A program made the position numbers and the translations under genes. Source: Bartonella sp. HY038 (GTDB lineage: Bacteria; Pseudomonadota; Alphaproteobacteria; Rhizobiales; Rhizobiaceae). From it: a stretch of DNA of 64,000 nucleotides. The DNA lies in contig NZ_CP059725.1 in assembly GCF_014117425.1 (NCBI RefSeq), forward strand, positions 2,480,001 to 2,544,000, read 5' to 3'. Below the pieces are notes generated by a model, which had not been told where the DNA came from, made no database searches, and was given only the letters and a program-made list of their open reading frames with translations. Below are positions 19,580-29,569 of this stretch, in pieces. Numbering within the stretch: position 1 is the first letter of the stretch; every line of letters starts with the position of its first letter.

Positions 19580-19984
19580 TTATCCCAAAAGGTCACGTAA
19601 AACTGGAATAAGGGGCAGATCTGCAGGAGGCATAGGATAATCTTGTAACTTATCCGCCCGCACCCATTTTAACGCTTGCCCCTCGCGTCCGCTCGCAATC
19701 CCCTCAAAACGCCGACAAATATAGAGTGGCATCAATAAATGAAAATCATCATAAGTGTGGCTCGCAAAACTTAATGGCGCTAAGCAATCAATCTTAGTGG
19801 TAATGCCAAGTTCTTCATGAAGCTCGCGGATGAGAGCTGCTTCTGGCTCCTCGCCCTGTTCAACCTTTCCGCCTGGAAATTCCCAAAGCCCTGCAAGGTT
19901 TTTACCTTCTGGTCGCTGTGCCAATAAAATACGATTATCGGCATCAATAAGTGCGCAAGCAACAACCAATAATAATTTTTTCAT
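19580..19984 (-). CDS. mutT: 8-oxo-dGTP diphosphatase (MutT, Nudix)
   Basis: A 134-residue Nudix hydrolase. It contains the full Nudix box, from GGKVEQGEEP through ALIRELHEELGI (GX5EX7REUXEEXGU), and the MutT-type start VACALIDADNRILLAQRP. It would remove oxidised dGTP from the nucleotide pool, in the cytoplasm. It is the last gene of an argJ / acetyltransferase / mutT run on the minus strand, with a 45-base gap to the acetyltransferase. An open in-frame stretch of about 41 codons follows its stop (see findings). Confidence 0.92.
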   Translation of the reverse strand: MKKLLLVVACALIDADNRILLAQRPEGKNLAGLWEFPGGKVEQGEEPEAALIRELHEELGITTKIDCLAPLSFASHTYDDFHLLMPLYICRRFEGIASGREGQALKWVRADKLQDYPMPPADLPLIPVLRDLLG

Positions 19985-20029
19985 ATAATTTCCAATATCA
20001 CGGTGATGTGGGATTTCACGTTTAAATTT

Positions 20030-20851
20030 TTAATCGACTATATAGTAATCATAAGCATAGATTTTTTTAAAACCAAAGCTTTTATAAAGATGCAAAGCTG
20101 TTGCATTTGTGCTTTCAATTTGTAGCCAAACAAAGCGAATAGCGTCAAAAAGCCGTAAATATTCCAAAACAGCATTAAAACTTTGCCTTCCCAAACCTTG
20201 CCCACGCATATTTGGTGCAAGTGCAAAATCAAACATTCCGATCATGCCATTGTCTTCCACCAAAAATATATTGGCAAAAATTTGGCCATTTATTTTAAAA
20301 ATCAGCGGATATGACTTTGCTTCACAGCGCTGCACCAATTGATTTAGCGGCTTAACTTCGCTTGGCTTTGCTTGATGATGGGCAATCGAAATCTCAGCAT
20401 AAAGCTGTGGGTCAACAATTTCTATCGACATATCGCCAATTGTAACACTTTCAGCAAATAGGTTAAGATCAGCAATTGGGCAATTGTCAAAGGTTGCAAG
20501 CACATCCCTGCCCTTTAAATCCAACACATAAACCCCAACACTCGCCAAAGCTTTCCACTGGTGGCGCTCGACATAATTTAAAATCTTTGGCGCACTTAAT
20601 GGAATAAGCCGCATGGCCAAAGGCTTTTCTAAATGGCTTCCACAATGGGCAAGCACTCGCTGCTCAATATCATGATCATCAGCCATATTAAGCGGCGTCA
20701 CATTATTTAAGCGTTTAAATGGGCTGTCTGGTGTTTTGCGCACCAGCCAACCACCGTCATAATAAGACGTTTCAGCAACCCAACTACGATAATAACTATC
20801 TTCAAGCTGTTGGATAAGATTAGCTACGGTAGTCGCCATTGATTGCCACAT
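20030..20851 (-). CDS. GNAT family N-acetyltransferase
   Basis: 273 residues. The C-terminal half has the GNAT acetyl-CoA site: [27 protein letters not shown], given here in parts as APNMRG and QGLGRQ, followed by [24 protein letters not shown], the usual motif-B end. The N-terminal 130 residues are a second, poorly conserved GNAT-like half. The start overlaps the argJ end by 32 bases; an in-frame ATG at 20839 is possible. The acceptor is unknown. The position directly behind argJ suggests cotranscription, not necessarily a role in arginine synthesis. Confidence 0.85.
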   Translation of the reverse strand: MWQSMATTVANLIQQLEDSYYRSWVAETSYYDGGWLVRKTPDSPFKRLNNVTPLNMADDHDIEQRVLAHCGSHLEKPLAMRLIPLSAPKILNYVERHQWKALASVGVYVLDLKGRDVLATFDNCPIADLNLFAESVTIGDMSIEIVDPQLYAEISIAHHQAKPSEVKPLNQLVQRCEAKSYPLIFKINGQIFANIFLVEDNGMIGMFDFALAPNMRGQGLGRQSFNAVLEYLRLFDAIRFVWLQIESTNATALHLYKSFGFKKIYAYDYYIVD

Positions 20852-22058
20852 ATTCCTTAGTTAAATCACAAGTCCAAACCGTTGCCTCACCATTGCCAAG
20901 GCCGATATCAACGCCAATCAATACTTCACTATTTTTCATATAATTTGATGTCGCCTCTTCACTATAATCGGGGTCACGTTCACCATCAACCGCAACGCGA
21001 ATGTCACCGAACCAAATTGCTAACCGGTCACGATCTGCTTCTTCCCCTGCCTTACCAACGGCCATAACCACCCGCCCCCAATTGGCGTCTTCACCAGCAA
21101 CAGCAGTTTTGACCAATGGCGAATTTGCAATCGACATAGCAATTTTTTTGGCAGCTTTATTATCGGTGGCTCCACGCACACTAATTTTTATAAGCTTTCT
21201 TGCCCCTTCTCCATCGCTTGCGACTTGCACAGCAAGGTCTTGCAACACATCATTAAGAGCTGCTTTAAACACCGCAAAACGCGGATCAGCTTCATCGCTT
21301 ATTGGCTTGACGCCTTGTTCCAAAGCCGTACCGGTTGCAAATAGCAGCAAAGTATCAGATGTTGATGTATCGCTATCAACGGTAATTGAATTAAAGCTGA
21401 TTTCAGTACCAGTGCTCAACGCCTTTTGTAATAATGTGCTTTCAATTGGCGCATTAGTCACGACGAAAGACAACATGGTTGCCATATCAGGCGCAATCAT
21501 GCCTGCGCCTTTTGCCATACCATTAATGGTGAGCTTAACGCCATCAATCTCAAAGCTACGCGTTGCCACTTTGGGAAATGTGTCAGTCGTCATAATCGCA
21601 CGCGCCGCATCAAGCCAATAATCTTCGCGCATTGTTTCAACCATGCCATCCAAAACATTGGTAATGCGGCTTGCATCCAATGGTTCGCCAATAACACCCG
21701 TAGAAGCAAGATAAATTTCATCCTCACGGCATGATAAAATAGATGCTGCTGCTTCTGCCGTTTTTGTAGTGGTGACCTTGCCCTTTTTACCCGTAAATGC
21801 ATTAGCATTACCGGAGTTAACCACAACAGCTTTTGCTTTACCATGGGCAAGCGACGCGCGGCAATGATCGACAGTTGCCGAAGGGCAGCGCGAACGCGTA
21901 AACACACCTGCAACATCAGCAGGTTGATCAAAAACGAGAAATAATAAATCAGTACGGTTTTTATATTTAATGCCAGCCTGTGCTGTTGCCATGCGCACGC
22001 CTTTTAGGCTTGGCATATCAGGATAGGATTGTGGCGCAAGAGGCGAAATAGCTGTCAT
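20820..22058 (-). CDS. argJ: bifunctional ornithine acetyltransferase / N-acetylglutamate synthase
   Basis: 412 residues. ArgJ moves the acetyl group from N-acetylornithine to glutamate (cyclic arginine pathway) and can also use acetyl-CoA. The self-cleavage site is intact: [17 protein letters not shown] with the nucleophile T194, so the precursor should be cut into alpha and beta chains. Also seen: [25 protein letters not shown] and the C-terminal [16 protein letters not shown]. It heads an argJ / GNAT / mutT run. It has no signal peptide; cytoplasmic. Confidence 0.95.
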   Translation of the reverse strand: MTAISPLAPQSYPDMPSLKGVRMATAQAGIKYKNRTDLLFLVFDQPADVAGVFTRSRCPSATVDHCRASLAHGKAKAVVVNSGNANAFTGKKGKVTTTKTAEAAASILSCREDEIYLASTGVIGEPLDASRITNVLDGMVETMREDYWLDAARAIMTTDTFPKVATRSFEIDGVKLTINGMAKGAGMIAPDMATMLSFVVTNAPIESTLLQKALSTGTEISFNSITVDSDTSTSDTLLLFATGTALEQGVKPISDEADPRFAVFKAALNDVLQDLAVQVASDGEGARKLIKISVRGATDNKAAKKIAMSIANSPLVKTAVAGEDANWGRVVMAVGKAGEEADRDRLAIWFGDIRVAVDGERDPDYSEEATSNYMKNSEVLIGVDIGLGNGEATVWTCDLTKEYVAINGDYRS

Positions 22059-22659
22059 AATATAGCTTTCCTTTTAAAGACTTAAAACCGTAAAACAAAA
22101 ATGATAGGCGAAATAGCAAAGCAAGTGTAGAGCATTTTATACGAAAGTGAAGAAATTTTTAAACCAAAAATCACTGCACAAACACTTTTATCTAAGGCCT
22201 TTTTCTATAAATTCATCAGTGAGAATCACCTTGAAAGCTAATCTATACCACTCTCTTACTACTTTATATGAACCGTCGTTTTGCGTTAACTAATAGACCG
22301 TTGAAAAATACGAAATATGCATATCTACTAATGTTTATACCAAACCCAACCAACTTGTTAAAATTTAAGGTGTGGATGATGCTTATACTCTGTTCAACAA
22401 CTCTTGATTAAAGCTGTAACAATTATTGCAAAACTCATCAAGTAATTGATTTACAATAATTTTATTTATTAACCATTTTTTAATAATTATGCAATTGTGG
22501 CTTTTGTGCCATTGACAGCCCCCCCTTAAGCAGTGTTAACCTTTTGTTAATAATTCGCCAAAGACATGCCATAAAGACTAAAATCCATTGTTACAAAGTG
22601 GTTTTACCCCCAAATGGTTTTGTTAAAGTGATTTAAATTTTAAAACAGGTTAAGTTGTA
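22059..22659. other. 600-base AT-rich gap between divergent genes
   Basis: This gap carries the promoters of argJ and of the BTLCP gene. No ORF with a ribosome site, no strong inverted repeat and no riboswitch was recognised. A short direct repeat, TGGTTTT, flanks a C-run at about 22600. Confidence 0.4.
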
Positions 22660-23259
22660 ATGCGTAAAATCTGCCAAATTGCTCTGCTTGCCACTAGCTT
22701 TTGCCTAACATCAGGTAGCCTTGCGCTTGCCAGTAGTCCATTCATGAAAACTGGTTTCATTACATCTCAACCAATTGGCCATTATGAATTTTGCCAAAGA
22801 TTGCCGAAAGAGTGCAATCAAAAAGACCGCAATCCTGTTGCCATCAAACTAACCCAAGAAATTTGGGATAATATTTTGTTTGTGAATTATGATGTCAATA
22901 CGCGTATCCGTCCAGCGACAGACATGGAACTTTACGGCAAGGAAGAATATTGGGCTTATCCTGTTGATGCAGGTGATTGTGAAGATTATGTGCTGTTAAA
23001 GCGCCGCGAGCTAAACCAACGCGGTATTCCCCTATCAAGCCTACTTATCACCGTTGTACGTAAACCTGATGGCGAAGGCCATTCAGTTCTCACTATTCGG
23101 ACTGACCGTGGTGATTTTATTTTAGACAATTTGCGCGATAAGGTCTTGAATTGGAAAGATACTGAATATCTTTATCTTAAACGCCAATCAACCCAAAATA
23201 CCGGTCAGTGGGTATCAATCGAACAACCAGAAGATTTGCTTGTTGGTGCGGTTAAATAG
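22660..23259 (+). CDS. transglutaminase-like cysteine peptidase (BTLCP family), exported
   Basis: 199 residues with a Sec signal peptide (cut near LALAS, residue 24). The catalytic triad of the bacterial transglutaminase-like cysteine proteinase family is present: C107 in DAGDCEDYVLLKRREL, H141 in GEGHSVLT and D156 in FILDN. The family is widespread in Rhizobiales; some relatives cleave surface adhesins (LapG type), but no LapD/LapA partner is in the window, so the substrate is open. Length is normal. Confidence 0.9.
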   Translation: MRKICQIALLATSFCLTSGSLALASSPFMKTGFITSQPIGHYEFCQRLPKECNQKDRNPVAIKLTQEIWDNILFVNYDVNTRIRPATDMELYGKEEYWAYPVDAGDCEDYVLLKRRELNQRGIPLSSLLITVVRKPDGEGHSVLTIRTDRGDFILDNLRDKVLNWKDTEYLYLKRQSTQNTGQWVSIEQPEDLLVGAVK

Positions 23260-23332
23260 GGATAATTTGCAATCATTGCCGCATTAAATTTTGCCCAAAA
23301 CATCTTATAAATGGCAGATAAAGAGCTTGCTG

Positions 23333-23722
23333 ATGAATGATAATATTATTATTCAAAAATTGCGTAAACCTGTTGATGATCTAACGCAAGAATTATCACA
23401 GTTTGATGGCGATTTATGGAAAAAATCATCCCTTTCCTTGCATTATGATTTTAGTGAAATCGTCATTCATATTTTGATGCAAAAGGATGAAGATTTAGAG
23501 CAATGCTACCAAAAGGTTCGTGAACTATATCTTAACAAAGACCCAATTCTCTATTCCTTTGAAATAGATGCTTATTTCTTGGCCAAAGCGAATGATAATT
23601 GCTACCATCAATTTTCATTCATGTCATTTACCAATTTTTTAGCCGGTGAAACATTAGATGGGCCCTTAGACCCTGATATTTATGATGTTAGAGTGATCGA
23701 CTATATTTCTAGCATGTTTTAA
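23333..23722 (+). CDS. hypothetical cytoplasmic protein
   Basis: 129 residues from ATG 23333; an upstream TTG at 23291 would add 14. It has no signal peptide or helix, is acidic and mixed alpha/beta, with LWKKSSLSLHYDFSEIVIHILM and a helix DLEQCYQKVRELYL. I do not recognise the family. It stands between the BTLCP gene and the formate dehydrogenase operon and shares the bidirectional hairpin at 23780 as its terminator. It resembles small immunity-type orphans in size and composition, which is weak evidence. Confidence 0.6.
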   Translation: MNDNIIIQKLRKPVDDLTQELSQFDGDLWKKSSLSLHYDFSEIVIHILMQKDEDLEQCYQKVRELYLNKDPILYSFEIDAYFLAKANDNCYHQFSFMSFTNFLAGETLDGPLDPDIYDVRVIDYISSMF

Positions 23723-23779
23723 TACAGCTATTCTATCAAAACATATAGCTTAATTTTGGAAAACCCGCGCTATAAAGGA

Positions 23780-23818
23780 TTAAAGCACTTTAGCTTTAAG
23801 AGAGCCAAAGTGCTTTAA
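23780..23818. terminator. bidirectional hairpin between orphan gene and formate dehydrogenase operon
   Basis: TTAAAGCACTTT and AAAGTGCTTTAA form a perfect 12-bp stem with a 15-base loop between two converging transcription units. T-richness behind it is modest on both sides. Confidence 0.7.
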
Positions 23819-23824
23819 ATTATC

Positions 23825-24535
23825 TTATTTCTTTGTCGTGTTATTTTGCTCTTCAGGTTCTTTAATAAGATCCTTATTGGCAATAATAGCACGGTACCAT
23901 TTACGGTGGTGTTGCCAAGCAAAACCGCCAGTTACTTTGCCCTTTATCATCGCGCCCAATGACCCGCGAATCCAGTAAACCGCATACATGTGGAAAATCC
24001 AGATTGCGATAATAATAACCGCCATGAGCGAGTGAGCAAGCAAGGCATAGCGTTGCAACTCAATGCTGAAATATTGCGCAAAATAAGCTTGCCATACCAT
24101 AAAGCCCGAAACGATAAGAATAATCAACCCCATCGACATTGCCCAGAAAATACATTTCTGGCCAAAATTATATTTGCCAATTTCAGGTAAGTTTTCTTCA
24201 TGATTGCCAAGCACATCATGGACCTGCATAGCCCATTTTAAATCGGAATTTTCCCAAATGTTTAAACGCCAAAAACGGAAAAATAGGCCAGCGAAACTCA
24301 AAACCATCACAACGCCAATAAAGGGGTGAATGGCGCGTATAACCTGACCACCGCCAAAAAGATGGGCAATAAAAAACAAAGGTGGCCAATACATAGCAAG
24401 GCCAGTTAAAGCAAGTAAAATCATTGAACCAGCAGCGATCCAATGATTAATCCGCGCGCCAACGGTATAGCGGTTGACAATAACCGGTTCGCCATCGGTG
24501 ACGATATCGCCTTTTTCGTAATATTTAAGCTTCAT
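23825..24535 (-). CDS. fdoI: formate dehydrogenase gamma subunit, cytochrome b556
   Basis: A 236-residue inner-membrane di-heme cytochrome b. It has four hydrophobic helices with heme-ligand histidines in the expected places (GARINHWIAAGSM, FGGGQVIRAIHPFIG, LLAHSLMAVIIIAIWIFHMYAVYW quoted in parts). It anchors the periplasmic alpha/beta dimer and passes formate electrons to quinone. Its start overlaps the beta gene by 11 bases, so coupling is likely. FdoI and FdnI types cannot be separated from sequence alone. Confidence 0.92.
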   Translation of the reverse strand: MKLKYYEKGDIVTDGEPVIVNRYTVGARINHWIAAGSMILLALTGLAMYWPPLFFIAHLFGGGQVIRAIHPFIGVVMVLSFAGLFFRFWRLNIWENSDLKWAMQVHDVLGNHEENLPEIGKYNFGQKCIFWAMSMGLIILIVSGFMVWQAYFAQYFSIELQRYALLAHSLMAVIIIAIWIFHMYAVYWIRGSLGAMIKGKVTGGFAWQHHRKWYRAIIANKDLIKEPEEQNNTTKK

Positions 24536-25469
24536 CTTCGGCCTCCTTCAAGGCTTCTTTAGCCTCGATCTCTTCCTTTTTCTTAACGCGGCTTGCACCA
24601 AACATCATAGCATGGGCAGCAGTGGCAACAATAGCACCGGTAATCGCGCTAATACCGACATATTTGGAAATGCCTTTCCATGTTTTAACAATCGGCGAGA
24701 TTTTTGGTTCATCGGGCAAGTTAGCATAAATATGGGGTTGATCATTGTGATGTAAAATATACATCACATGAGTACCACCAACGCCTTGCGGATCATAAAG
24801 ACCAGCATTGTCATAGCCACGAGACTTTAAATCCTTAATTCGATCTTGCGCATGGGCTTTCATATCGTCCTTGCTACCAAACATAATAGCTTCAGTTGGA
24901 CAAGATTTGGCACAAGCGGGCGCTTGACCAACTGCCAAACGATCAGAGCAAAGAGTGCATTTATAAGCCTTATGGTCAACTTTTGAAATGCGCGGAATAT
25001 TAAATGGACAGCCTTTAACGCAATAGCCGCAGCCAATGCACTTATCATGGACAAAATCAACGACACCATTTGAATATTGTACAATTGCCCCGGGAGATGG
25101 GCAAGCCGCAAGACAACCAGGCTCTGAGCAATGCATGCAGCCGTCCTTGCGGATAAGCCACTCAAACTGATCAGTTTCTGGATTAATCCATTCGGAAAAA
25201 CGCATCAAAGTGAAAGCATCAGGCGAAAGATCATGAGGATTTTGGTACGACCCGACATTTTCTTCAATTGGCGGCGTTAACTCATTCCATTCTGTACAGG
25301 CTGATTGGCAGGCTTTGCAGCCAATGCAGCGTGACACGTCAATGAGCTTTGCAATTTCTTCAAGCTTTCGGCTAGGCTCCGGCAAATTAGATGCCGAAGC
25401 CTTGATGTAATCATCAGGACCAAATTTAGGTTTTATCTGTCCCTCGCTGGGAGGATTAATATTGACCAT
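24525..25469 (-). CDS. fdoH: formate dehydrogenase beta subunit, four [4Fe-4S] clusters
   Basis: 314 residues. Four ferredoxin-type cysteine groups are visible: CIGCKACQSACTEW, CMHCSEPGCLAACP, CIGCGYCVKGCPFN and CTLCSDRL..ACAKSCP. They carry electrons from the alpha subunit to the cytochrome. A single C-terminal membrane helix (about 265-290, ISAITGAIVATAAHAMMFG) anchors it, as in FdnH. A very strong AAGGAGGAAG site precedes the ATG, only 11 bases behind the alpha stop. Confidence 0.95.
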   Translation of the reverse strand: MVNINPPSEGQIKPKFGPDDYIKASASNLPEPSRKLEEIAKLIDVSRCIGCKACQSACTEWNELTPPIEENVGSYQNPHDLSPDAFTLMRFSEWINPETDQFEWLIRKDGCMHCSEPGCLAACPSPGAIVQYSNGVVDFVHDKCIGCGYCVKGCPFNIPRISKVDHKAYKCTLCSDRLAVGQAPACAKSCPTEAIMFGSKDDMKAHAQDRIKDLKSRGYDNAGLYDPQGVGGTHVMYILHHNDQPHIYANLPDEPKISPIVKTWKGISKYVGISAITGAIVATAAHAMMFGASRVKKKEEIEAKEALKEAEDEA

Positions 25470-25480
25470 TTTCTTCCTCC

Positions 25481-28400
25481 TTAACTTACATCAACTGGCG
25501 CGCGTGATGGCTCGATATTGACAAGGAATGCCTTAAACTCCGGTGTATTGGAATTGGCATCGCCAACAAATGGTGTCAGCGAATTTGGACCAAAGCCCTT
25601 TTTCGCCGCGCCAACAAAGCCCCAATGCAATGGAATACCAATGACATGCACTTTTTGACCATCACAATCGAGTGGACGGATACGCTTGGTTACCAAGGCT
25701 TTAGCAAAGACACTGCCGCGCTTATTCCAAACACGCACCCAACCGCCGCGCTCAATTTTCTTTTCTTCCGCCAATTCTTCCGAAATTTCGACAAAGAATT
25801 GCGGCTGCAAAGCAGCATTAACCGGATTATTCTTAGTCCAATAATGGAAATGCTCGGTCAAGCGATAAGATGTCGCCGCATAAGGGAATTCAGAACGATC
25901 TCCCAATTGAGCTAAATCTTTCTCAAAGATACGCGCCACCGGATTGCCGCGAATATGCGGAGCAATCAAATTGGTCATTGGTGATTCAAATGGCTCATAA
26001 TGAACAGGGAATGGTCCATCACGCAAACCTGCCAATGAGAATAACCGCGCACTACCTTCGGCATTCATAATGAAGGGGCCGACACTGCGTGGATCAGAGG
26101 TTGGTGTAGTATCTGGAACGTCAAAACCGCCCCATTTTTCACCATCCCACTCAATAATCTTACGATCCTTATCCCAAGGCTTACCATCAAGATCGGCAGA
26201 AGCGCGATTATAGATAATACGCCGATTGGCTGGCCATGCAAAAGTCCATTTTTGATAAAGACCGGCATTGTCATAGTCGGTATTATCGCGCCGTGCCATG
26301 ATATTGCCGTCCTCGGTATAAGAACCGGCATAAATCCAGCAACCACTTGCGGTTGTACCATCATTCCGCAATGCGGCGAAACCACCAATCTGCTTGCCTT
26401 TTTCAAGGATTTTCTTGGTTGGATCCTTGTCATCATAAACGTCTTCAAGGACATAACCATTCATTTCCTTGGCAAGTTCATGAGGCGATGGATCTTCTGG
26501 ATCTTCATAAGGCCAATGAAGATTGACGATAGGATCTGGGAACACACCGCCTTCTTCTTGGTAAAGCTTTTTCAAGCGCAAGCCAATTTGTGCCATAATC
26601 CAAGTATCAAACTTTGCTTCACCAGGAGGATTTTGCCCTGCCCAATGCCATTGCAACCAACGACCAGAATTCACCACTGCGCCTTCATCTTCGGCAAAGC
26701 AGCTAGTTGGGAATTGGAATACTTCAGTTTGAATATCTTTGGGATCATAATTGTTAAAATCACCATGATTTTCCCAAAAACGTGCTGTTTCCGTTTCTAA
26801 CGGATCCATCACCACCAAATATTTCAACTTAGACAACGCACGCTGTACCTTAGCGCGATTAGGGAAGGATAAAACCGCGTTAAAGCCTTGACAGAAATAG
26901 CCCGTCATCTGGCCGTTATCCATCATTTCAAAAGCTTTTAGAATGTCATAATTGGCAATATCTAGCTTTGGCAGATAGTCATAGGCCCAATCATTTTCTT
27001 TTGTTGCAGCTTTGCCCCACATTGACTTTTGGAAGGAAACAAAGAATTTGTCATAATTCTTCCAATAGCTTACCTGATTTGGTCGCAAAGGCTTAAATTG
27101 GCGGGTTGAAAGATAGGTCTTTAAATCAACCTCTTTTTCATTAGGTATATTCATATAGCCCGGCAATAGATTGGACATCAAGCCAACATCGGTAAGACCT
27201 TGAATATTTGAGTGACCACGCAAGGCATTCATGCCGCCGCCGCGTACACCAATATTACCAAGGATAAGCTGAAGCATCGCCATGGTACGAATATTTTGCG
27301 AGCCTTTAGAATGCTGTGTCCAACCAAGCGCATACATGGAGGTCATGTTTTTGGTTGGGCTTGAACATTCGGCAATCATTTCGCAAATTTTACGATATTT
27401 GTCTATAGGTGTACCACAAATGCGGTTTACCAATTCAGGCGTATATTGTGCGACATGTTTGCGCAAAAGCTGCCAGACACAGCGCGGATGCTGCAATGTC
27501 TCGTCAATTTTTGCAAAGCCATCATCGCCCATTTCATAGGCCCAACTAGATGTATCATAACTGCGGCTTTCTTCATCATAACCGCTAAACAGACCATCCT
27601 TGTACTCAAACGTATCCTTAATAATAAAGGCAGCATTGGTATAATGGCGCACATATTCCCACTGCACTTTATCGTTTTCCATGCAGTAGCGGATAACACC
27701 AAGCAAGAATGCAATGTCACTGCCCTGACGGATAGGCGCATAATAATCTGCCACCGATGCCGAACGGGTAAAACGCGGATCAACAACAATGAGTTTCGCA
27801 CCCCGATGCTCTTTAGCATGAGTTACCCATTTGAAGCCGCAAGGATGCGCTTCAGCAGCGTTGCCGCCCATAATAATGGCAAGATCAGTTGCACGGATAT
27901 CTGTCCATGCATTCGTCATTGCACCACGACCAAATGTTGGGCCCAGACTGGACACCGTTGGGCCGTGTCAAACGCGTGCCTGATTATCAAAAACCAGCAT
28001 GCCTGACGAGCGCACTACCTTATAGGTAAGAAAAGCCGTTTCATTGGTTGTTGCAGAAGCTGCAAGAAAACCAGTTGAAATCCAACGATTAACCGTTTGA
28101 CCTTTTTCATTTTTCTCGACAAAATTTTTATCGCGATCATCTTTCATATAGCGGGCAATTTTATCCAGAGCCTCGCCCCAGCTAATATCCTCAAAATGAT
28201 CTGAACCGGGCTTACGAACTTTTGGTTTGGTTAAACGCGTTGGCGCATTAACCGTATTGAAAAGCGCCGCACCCTTTGGACATAAAGTACCACGATTGGT
28301 TGGATGATCAACATCGCCTTCAATATGAACGATTTTAGCATCACCCTTTTCCATAGTACCCTTAGCATAAAGGATAATACCACAGGCGACAGAACAATAG

Positions 28401-28564
28401 GTACAGGTATTGCGGGTTTGCTGAGTGGCGGCTAGGCGGTAAGGACGAATGGCACTATGCACAGCAGCTTCTGCCTCATCAAAACCTAGCGCGCCAAGCG
28501 CTGTTACAGCAACCCCCGCGCCTGCACCCTTTAAAAAGGCGCGCCGCGAGATCTCAAAATTCAT
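25481..28564 (-). CDS. fdoG: formate dehydrogenase alpha subunit, selenocysteine- and molybdopterin-containing
   Basis: One gene of 1027 residues read through an in-frame TGA at 27968-27970 (residue 199). Context DNQARV-U-HGPTV equals the selenocysteine site of FdnG/FdoG enzymes, and the downstream frame continues without a break, so this is not a frameshift or pseudogene. The twin-arginine signal SRRAFLKGAGAG exports the folded subunit. A [4Fe-4S] site uses C54, C57, C61 and C95. The rest is the molybdopterin (bis-MGD) oxidoreductase body, including HPRCVWQLLRKHV and the C-terminal dinucleotide-binding domain. It oxidises formate in the periplasm. A SECIS-like hairpin lies directly behind the TGA. 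No selA, selB, selC, selD, fdhD or fdhE is in the window. First gene of a three-gene operon. Confidence 0.95.
27939..27955 (-). promoter_or_regulatory. candidate bacterial SECIS hairpin for the formate dehydrogenase UGA
   Basis: Starting 13 bases behind the UGA, GTGTCC can pair with GGGCCC (with one G-U pair and one mismatch) around the loop AGTCT. A GTCTG sequence falls at positions 20-24 after the UGA, the place where I remember E. coli fdhF having its GGTCTG loop. That is what SelB needs to deliver selenocysteine. Confidence 0.6.
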
Positions 28565-29055
28565 GGCGGGTATCCTCCATCTCTATCAACATATTGGTGA
28601 ATTATTGTTTTTTTAGCTTCACCAACCTGCTGTTAAAACATTGCTTTATTTTGCGGCGCTCAGCTTTGCATCCTTGAACCTTAGTTCTCTAACCATAGAT
28701 TCCAGCAAGGCAAGTACCTATTTAAAGGCGCATGCATAGAATTATTCTAACACAATGTCAAAGAATTAGAACGGTTAAAAGTCAATTCTAGGTGAGAATA
28801 TCAATTTACACTGATTTTCTTGTGTAACAGCCTCTAATGAGATGAAGAATGTTTCAATTTGAAGCAGTTATCGCTTTAATGAAAATCACAGCCTTTAGAA
28901 CCAATAAGTGATTATTGAACATTTTTTACAGGCTTTTAAAAGCACTGGTTGCATTTAAAACATTGGTCACCAGAAAACTATTTGCAAAACGAACAAATTA
29001 TTCTATTGATAATACAAAATGATGGCATAAAAACTGCGCCTAAAAGGATTTTAAC
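28565..29055. other. divergent gap upstream of the formate dehydrogenase operon
   Basis: 490 bases with the promoters of the operon and of the DUF1150 gene. Apart from the AGAA/TTCT motif cluster listed separately, I see no ORF or strong hairpin. No FNR-type TTGAT-N4-ATCAA site was found. Confidence 0.45.
28737..28799. promoter_or_regulatory. cluster of Irr/ICE-like motifs upstream of formate dehydrogenase
   Basis: TAGAATTATTCTAA (28737-28750) is a near-perfect palindrome of the TAGAA-N3-TTCTA type known for the iron regulator Irr in Rhizobiales. ATTAGAAC follows at about 28765 and ATTCTAGGTGAGAAT at 28785-28799. They lie about 170-235 bases ahead of the alpha start. Irr repression of an iron-rich enzyme under iron limitation would make sense; this is an inference. 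Confidence 0.35.
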
Positions 29056-29292
29056 ATGGATATGAACAATTTACGCGGCAATGAAGCTAAGCTTCAATAT
29101 AAGGGTGGCGATTACGTTATTGAAATTCCAGGAACCTATGTTTTATGCGCTGTCAGCCGCGAGAAAATTCCTCTTGACGACTTAAGCTATTGGAATGTTG
29201 AACGGCAAGAAGCCTATGCAAGCTGTCAGATTTCCTATGAGCGTGAATTGGAATGTAATCCGCATTTGCGTGATGTGCTCACCAATACTTAA
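29056..29292 (+). CDS. DUF1150 family protein
   Basis: A 78-residue soluble protein. The DUF1150 core is unmistakable: PGTYVLCAVSREKIPLDDLSYWNVERQEAYAS. The family is confined to alphaproteobacteria and is often found beside small heat-shock protein genes; none is here. AAAAGGATT precedes the start. Function unknown. Confidence 0.88.
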   Translation: MDMNNLRGNEAKLQYKGGDYVIEIPGTYVLCAVSREKIPLDDLSYWNVERQEAYASCQISYERELECNPHLRDVLTNT

Positions 29293-29462
29293 GGCGACAA
29301 TTTGGGCGGCGACTGCTAACCCCTTGGATTATCCATTTAAACTTGCGTATTAAAGCATGGCTTTTATTTCTTGGCATATTTTAAAGCAAGACGTTTTCAT
29401 CTTTGGTTAAAATTGCTTTCAGCACAGCCAAGCAATCAAATTAAGATTTATGCCTGCCTACT

Positions 29463-29501
29463 ATAAAAAGCCACGCAGCTGCTTTTTTAACAGATGCGTG
29501 G
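29463..29501 (-). terminator. terminator of the LTXXQ-protein gene (minus strand)
   Basis: CCACGCAGCTG and CAGATGCGTGG form an 11-bp stem (one mismatch) about 70 bases behind the minus-strand stop at 29570. Read on the minus strand, it is followed by CTTTTTAT. Confidence 0.7.
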
Positions 29502-29569
29502 TAAAGTATTAGGAGTTTTCAGGGTAGTAATTTAGTCAATTTTAAACAGCACAATGCTGTTAATTTTCA

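Noticed and set aside
21001..21621. 206-codon open frame antisense to argJ
   Set aside because: Shadow of a strongly conserved gene; composition is not protein-like and there is no start signal.
26252..26800. 182-codon open frame antisense to the formate dehydrogenase alpha gene
   Set aside because: It lies fully inside a conserved gene and has no family signal.
27953..27970. Formate dehydrogenase alpha gene split in two ORFs, as if a pseudogene
   Set aside because: The frame is unbroken across a single TGA, and the flanking residues match the selenocysteine site of the family.
28600..29050. FNR/Anr box ahead of formate dehydrogenase
   Set aside because: No TTGAT-N4-ATCAA-type sequence was found; one TTGAT/ATCAG pair has the wrong orientation.
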